Positions 58,758-64,000 of a stretch of 64,000 nucleotides of DNA are shown here, one piece after another. Made by a program: the position numbers and the translations under genes. The DNA comes from Erodium maritimum. Taxonomy: Eukaryota; Streptophyta; Magnoliopsida; Geraniales; Geraniaceae. Each line of letters starts with the position of its first letter. Within the stretch, counting starts at the first letter, position 1. The DNA lies in contig OY997588.1 of the NCBI GenBank assembly GCA_963921825.1, positions 52,336,803-52,400,802 of the forward strand, given 5' to 3'. The notes below the pieces were generated by a model that was not told the origin of the DNA, ran no database searches, and saw nothing but the letters and a program-made list of their open reading frames with translations.

Positions 58758-60644
58758 CGTTGGACATGATGCCCATAGCTCAATCGTAAACCGCCAAATG
58801 TCTAGATTGTACATATCATCGTTTGCAATAAAAATAAAGCGGCTTAATTTCATTTATGTTTTTGAGTGATATATCAAGGTGTGTTATGATCTATGTCCAC
58901 CATGAAAAGTAGAACCATTGATCAAGATGGATCACACTTGATGGGTCCCTAGTCAATAAAGGTTCACAAGAAGCGACTAGTACGAAAGATGACTCTTTAT
59001 GGCTCAATTTTATTAGTCATTGGAATGAGATTTCGGAGTCTGGTCATAGATATCATGTGGGACATGATATTGGAAGACCCGCCCTAAATATGTGTCGTAG
59101 ATGCAGTCATGAGCATGTTCAGTATCGTAGCTTGTCATGTATTCTTAGACCGAGGAGTCAGAAGTCTTTGTGATTAGTATGTGGTAAACAATTGAGTTTG
59201 ACCTAAGCCTAATGGTGCGTGTGAAAGAGATTCCATAACGGCCAGGTTTTGCTTAGAGACAGACTGCATGAGTGACACGAAAGATAACTAAGGGATTTAT
59301 CCCTTATACTACGGTATGAGAATGATTTCCGTTCAGTCCATTTGATCAAGAGTGACTGAAGATAAAGCATGGACATGTACATGATACTAGAAATCATATA
59401 TTCAGTTATCTCACATATCAAGGAAAAGTGATTGAGAATAATAAGGACGACGATCATATGCCTTATCTCAATCAGGATATCTAGAGATAAAAGGACAATG
59501 ACATAGATGACAGAAAGGTTAAAGATTGTCAAGGGTCGATCTATTATGTAGCGTTTTAGGAAATCTAAAGTCTCATTATTTGTCATTTATGTAAGATCAA
59601 GTAAAATGAGATTTTACGTTGATCTGCAAACGTGAAGAAGTCTAAGAGGGTCACACCGGAGGATGCAACTCAAATAACACAATTGATGGAGATTGGCCAA
59701 GCAAGAACGTTGACACGAGACATGACAAAAATTGGGTTTAGGGTCATGTTTCAGTGAGTAATTAGGATCTTACGAATCGGGACAAGACCGAAAGTCTTAG
59801 GAATGATCGTGTCAGATGATGTTGGACATATCCGGGATGAAGGCGTGGGAGGCGATGAGCGCGTCACGGGACCTCGTTGGGAGTGGTCGGGGCTACCACC
59901 ATGAGGCCAATGGGTGGCCCATGCAACCACCGGCCTAAGAAGACAATTTGTCAATGGTTGACTAAATGGTTCTAACTAGTTAGTTAGCTTCGTTAGACGG
60001 TGACTAAGTGAGACCTACCATCCACTAGCTATGTAATTAACTAATATTACTTTTCCATCCACTATCCTAATATACTAATATAATATGTTGTTGATGGACA
60101 TATATGAGGTGAAAGCCATCATCTATCAACACACACATATCATTCAACACATGGAAAAAAAAGAAGTGGCTTGCATCTCCATTTTCTCTCTCCCTTGTAT
60201 GGCCGACCATCACTATCTTCTCCATATTCTTGTTGTGTTCTTGAGTCCTCAATATTAAGAACTATGTGGCTTTGATTCCTTGGAGGATACGTAGGCGTCT
60301 TGGATACTCAAGCCATCCATTCTTTAACCGGTGTTCTTGAATCGGTAAGGAATCGTGATTTTGGTTTTGTTTTGTGAATATAATCGTGGGAATGATCTTT
60401 GCATGGTCTCAAGAGTTGTTCTCTTCCGATGGTTTTTTTTATCCTACTCTCCATCGAGACAGGGCCGTCTCTACACATTTTGTGGCCTTAGGCAAAACTA
60501 CAAATATGGGCCTTTTAATAATAAAAACCAAGACGATATTACGATGTTTTATTACACTAATAATATAAATACATTTATATAGAGGGAATATAAAAACCTT
60601 ATGGTAATAATTTATCTAAATATAACAAAAGATATAAATAATTT

Positions 60645-61976
60645 GGGAAAATTTCATTTTACCACCCTGTCAAACATTTAACTTCAGTTTGATACCCTGG
60701 CATAAATTTTTATCAGTTTCATGCCCTAACCAAACATTTAATTTCACTTTCATACCCAACCGGGTAAAATGTCCAAAATACCCCTAACTATTACTCAAAT
60801 TTTCATCTCATGCCACTGACTCAGAATTTGAAAAGAAGTGAAATGACAATAATACCCTTCATTGTTTAGGGTGTTAAACTGAAAATTTCAATAATTTTAC
60901 AACAAAATTAGTTTTTTCTTATAAATTCAATTTTTAATTTCAAAAAATCAGATTTTAATTTTAAAAATACATAAAAAAAAATTTATATAAATTTTTTTTT
61001 TATTAAAAACAGTTTTTTATATAAAAAATCATTTTTATTTTTTTAAAAAAATTAATTTTATTTATAAAAAAATGAGGCTCGCGTCTGCGTCTTCTCTGGC
61101 GTGGTCTCCGGCCACCCCTCCTCCGCCGGCGTCGTCCCCGGCCACCCCCACTTCGCCGGCGTCGTCCCCGACCTCTTCCCTCCTTCCTCAAGCAACGCCG
61201 GCGTCGACCAAATCGCTGATTTGGTTCAGATCTGAACCAAATCAGATCTGAACCCATCCTCTGCAATCTCTCAAACCACTGATTCTCAACAGTTTCCATC
61301 TCCATCTTCTATTTGATCCTTTTTCCGTGTGTAGTTTCTCTCTGAAAAATGGAGCTCGATCTCTCTCCCAGGCTTCCCAAGACGGTGTACGGAGGCAATG
61401 GTGGATCGTACCTAGCTTGGTCTCCATCGGAGCTACCGGCGAAGGGGCGGTGGCCGGGGACGACGCCGGCGAAGTGGGGGTGGCCGGGGACGACGCCGGC
61501 GGAGGAGGGGTGGCCGGAGACCACGACGGAGAAGACGAAGACGCGAGCCTCATTTTTTTTTAATAAAATTAATTTTTTTAAAAATAAAAATGATTTTTTA
61601 TATAAAAAACTGTTTTTAATAAAAAAAATATTTTTATATAATTTTTTTAATGTATTTTTAAAATTAAAATCTGATTTTTTGAAATTAAAAATTGAATTTA
61701 TAAAAAAAACTGATTTTGTTTTAAAATTATTGAAATTTTCAGTTTAACACCCTAAACAATGAAGGGTATTATTGTCATTTCACTTCTTTTCAAATTTTGA
61801 GTCAGTGGCATGAGATGAAAATTTGAGTAATAGTTAGGGGTATTTTGGACATTTTACCCGGTTGGGTATGAAAGTGAAATTAAATGTTTGGTTAGGGTAT
61901 GAAACTGATAAAAATTTATTCTAGGGTATCAAACTGAAGTTAAATGTTTGACAGGGTGGTAAAATGAAAATTTTCC
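60645..61976. mobile_element. Pack-MULE-like element carrying a cupin gene start
   Basis: Terminal inverted repeats of over 200 bp (left GGGAAAATTTCATTTTACCA; right end GGTAAAATGAAAATTTTCC). A perfect 9-bp duplication AAATAATTT lies at 60636-60644 and 61977-61985. A second, GC-rich inverted repeat lies inside (about 61071-61180 and 61435-61553). Between the arms is a host-like segment with the beginning of a cupin gene. No transposase. Confidence 0.87.
61200..61438 (+). pseudogene. Captured 5' UTR and first codons of a germin-like/11S-globulin-type cupin gene
   Basis: At 61349 the frame begins MELDLSPRLPKTVYGGNGGS and continues YLAWSPSELP. This matches the N-terminus of the plant RmlC-like cupin family (Arabidopsis At1g07750/At2g28680 type, often labelled glutelin type-D 1-like; full proteins about 356 aa). 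Homology stops near 61438, and the frame then runs into the GC-rich inverted repeat. The preceding 150 bp look like that gene's 5' UTR. Only about 30 of some 356 residues are present, so it cannot give a functional cupin. Confidence 0.8.
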
Positions 61977-62845
61977 AAATAATTTTCAACATATATGTGG
62001 CTCATAAGTCCTCCAAATTATTAAGATGGAGTAAACTAAAACTTTTAATCTAATATTGTACTCTTCAAACAATTATTTCCTCGTAAGTCTAATCTTCAGA
62101 ATTATTGAAAAGTTTAAAACTAAACAATTAACAGATTCAAACTGATTATAAAACATCTATGGTAGATCGTAATAAACTATAAATTAATTAATAAAAACAA
62201 TTGAATATGAATTAACTAATTAACATTACTAATCTTATATTGCATATTTTTTTTCTTGTTTGTGTGTTTGTTCTCCACAAGTAAGATAGGAAGTCAAATA
62301 TTAATAAAAGAGTAGAATTTGAGGAAAAAATCGGAATAAAATAGTAAAGAACTTCGAGATAAAAGACAGGAAGTACTTGATGATGTATCTAAACTTATAA
62401 CTATGCTCATATTTATATATGATTTGAAAGAGAGAGAAATACGAAAATTATCTAGAAATTATAGAGATTGACTTGAGAGAAGAAAAATCGTTTAGAAAAC
62501 AAAATGGAATTAAAACAGCTGAAAAATAAATGTTTAAGTTAGGTTATGTGTTTTGGTTATATATTGGCTTGAAAAAAAATCTCATATACATGGTCGTTAA
62601 TTAAAAAGGAACCTTTGATACTTAAATATTAATTAACCATTTGATACATCATGATTATGTTGATAAATGGTAATAGTCCAGTACAAAAGAGTATTTTTTT
62701 TTGTTTTGGTTAATTATGGGCCCAATAGTTACAAACTAATTATAATCCATAATCTTTTTAAAATGTGGCCTTCTTCTTGGGGGAGGCTTTAGGCGGTTGC
62801 CTAACAGACCAAGTAGTAGGCCCGGCCTTGCATCGAGACCTAACA

Positions 62846-63480
62846 TATTCCCACCCCGGGGGTGTTAGAATCCTAATCCAACGGATAGGGTTGGTGCATC
62901 GAATTTGCATCGATGGAAGGGTCCCGATCCAGCGGATGAGAATAACGTATCCTTGCACATAGTGGTGGAGGCGGCGCAAGATGTAGTGTAGGCGGCAGAG
63001 GCGGATAATAGCGAGGTATTAGGCAGGCTCACGGTGGAGGCCGCGCATGTAGTAGACGGGCCTATGGTGGAGGCGCAGGTGGCGACGAAGAAACTGGTGA
63101 TAGGAGCAGATGTGGCGGTGGTGCTGGTGGTAGCGGAGGAGGTGGAGGTTGCGGCAACTAGTGGTAGTGGAGGAGGTGGTGGTAGTGGCATCACTCGAGG
63201 TAGCGATGGCGGTATTGATGACAAAGGATGAAGTGGGGTGCAAGGTCGTTAGTAATGGTGGAAGAGGGCGACAGCGGTGCAGGAGGAAGTGGTGGGACTC
63301 GATCACTTGTGGTGATGGGATAGCGGAACAATGGGGACCGCAAGGAGGGTGGAGGGAAGTGTTGCATTTATGGAGGTGGTGGACAGGACGAGGCCCGAAG
63401 AAGGATGCCGCACACGACGGTAAACTAGAACTCCATAGGCTAGAGCAAGAGAGGACGACGACTTGCTGCAAACCCTAACA
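62846..63480 (-). mobile_element. Family E retroposon, 5' piece, and low-complexity GC-rich sequence
   Basis: 62860-62960 aligns with 31265-31330 (shared TGATCCAAC / TAATCCAACGG and GGTTGGTGCATC). Beyond it, to about 63480, is a GGTGGAGGC-type low-complexity stretch whose minus-strand frames are Ser/Pro/Thr-rich. I do not support any of these as genes. Confidence 0.5.
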
Positions 63481-63505
63481 GAGCCATCCCAACATTTTTT
63501 TGGGG

Positions 63506-63593
63506 TGTTATTATCATATATCATATAGACCTTACAATTAGTCTAATCAATAATGAAACTCTAACTATCACATATATCATATTTATTACAATC
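63506..63593 (-). repeat. LTR of a minus-strand copia element (extent uncertain)
   Basis: On the minus strand, TGTAATAAATATGATATATG follows a purine tract (TTGAGGGAGAT). A possible end ACA lies at 63506, giving only 88 bp, which is short for a copia LTR, so the far boundary is doubtful. Confidence 0.5.
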
Positions 63594-64000
63594 TCCCTCA
63601 AGGTGGTGCATAGATATTAATCATGCCCAGATTGTCATAAAGATAATCAACTAAGTTCCCGAAAGTGCCTTAGCGAAGAGGTCTCATAATAGTTCTCTAG
63701 GTTTTACATATATGGCGGAGATAAAATTTTGCTGAAGTTTTCGTTGACAAAATGATAATCAATCTCAATATTCTTGGTTCCTTCATAAACACATGATTCG
63801 AGGCAATATTGAGAGAAATTTGATTATCACGCCATAACTTTGTAGGCGTGAAGACTTTGAGATCGAGTTCTGAAAGAAGTTTATAGATGCACATTATCTT
63901 ACTCAAAGACTAGGTCATGACACTATATTCTGATTTTACATTAGAGCGAGAAACGACATTTCGTTTCTTACTTCTCTATGAGATTAAATTGCCTCCCACG
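63594..64000 (-). pseudogene. Ty1-copia pol, RNase H end, minus strand (runs off the window)
   Basis: The minus-strand frame reads LKVFTPTKLWRDNQISLNIA and then SNHVFMKEP, the typical copia RNase H DNQ/A-type motif. After a frame break come LGMINIYAP and the purine tract. Decayed by frame changes. The rest of the element lies beyond position 64000. Confidence 0.8.

Larger units (their letters stand above)
60460..62830. mobile_element. Non-autonomous hAT-like element, 2.4 kb
   Basis: Ends CAGGGCCGTCT and AGGCCCGGCCTTG, imperfect inverted repeats of hAT type. A perfect 8-bp duplication CATCGAGA lies at 60452-60459 and 62831-62838, within the solo LTR. GTGGCCTT motifs recur near both ends. No transposase ORF. 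About 1.3 kb of it is a younger Mutator-like insertion. Confidence 0.88.
58758..62845 (+). mobile_element. Solo LTR of the same copia family, interrupted by a hAT-like element
   Basis: 58758-60459 aligns along its length to the LTRs at 50161 and 56935 but with many substitutions (for example GGACATGATGCCCATAG versus TAGTCTTAGTGCCCGTAG). The last bases (GACCTAACA) lie at 62837-62845, after the hAT-like insertion. Length without the insertion is about 1.7 kb. No internal domains follow, so it is a solo LTR. The start base is uncertain because the TG is mutated, and no clear target duplication was found. Confidence 0.8.

Noticed and set aside
58753..62850. Target duplication for the solo copia LTR
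   Set aside because: CACAT on the left and TATTC on the right do not match; mutation at the ends prevents a firm call.
63019..63471. 150-codon Ser/Cys/His-rich minus-strand frame
   Set aside because: Low-complexity GGTGGAGGC-type DNA; overlapping frames on both strands are equally open.

Overview
This is a stretch of plant nuclear genome, most likely from a eudicot. It has long AT-rich GT-AG introns, two conserved plant housekeeping genes, and an intergenic space packed with nested transposable elements. No tRNA, rRNA, CRISPR array or bacterial operon was seen. The species cannot be named from sequence reading alone.

Layout. (1) 1-13.8 kb: a complete 24-exon gene for the exocyst subunit SEC10 (828 aa, + strand). 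Its introns hold a 1.1 kb miniature LTR retrotransposon and three short Mutator-like inverted-repeat elements, most with visible target-site duplications (TSDs). (2) 13.8-16.7 kb: a 2.9 kb Mutator-like element with two further elements nested in it. (3) 17-19.8 kb: a decayed LINE (L1-type) with reverse-transcriptase remains. (4) 19.8-24.3 kb: a minisatellite, inverted and direct copies of a (TA)n-flanked repeat, and a 1.5 kb hAT-like element inside another (TA)n-flanked element. (5) 24.3-29.5 kb: a degenerate LTR-like sequence, then a 3,454 bp solo LTR (TSD GCCAC) that splits an unrecognised minus-strand ORF. (6) 30.9-35.0 kb: retroposon and LINE remains, including an ORF1 with a DUF4283-like domain. 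(7) 35.4-44.3 kb: a complete 10-exon eIF4G gene (1,732 aa, + strand) with an eIF4E-binding motif and MIF4G and MA3 domains. (8) 44.9-45.2 kb: a minus-strand Cys-rich exon fragment. (9) 46.3-63 kb: a TE nest. It holds a Ty1-copia element with almost identical 1,688 bp LTRs but a crippled interior, and a related solo LTR. That solo LTR was hit by a 2.4 kb hAT-like element, which was in turn hit by a Pack-MULE-like element carrying the start of a cupin gene. (10) 63.5-64 kb: the 3' end of a minus-strand copia element that runs off the window.

The two host genes are functionally independent: SEC10 acts in vesicle tethering at the plasma membrane and eIF4G in cap-dependent translation initiation. 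The strongest unusual signals are the repeated activity of one group of 9-bp-TSD Mutator-like elements (about ten copies), the cupin gene capture at 61 kb, and the copia element that looks young by its LTRs but has lost catalytic motifs. No new cellular system was found.
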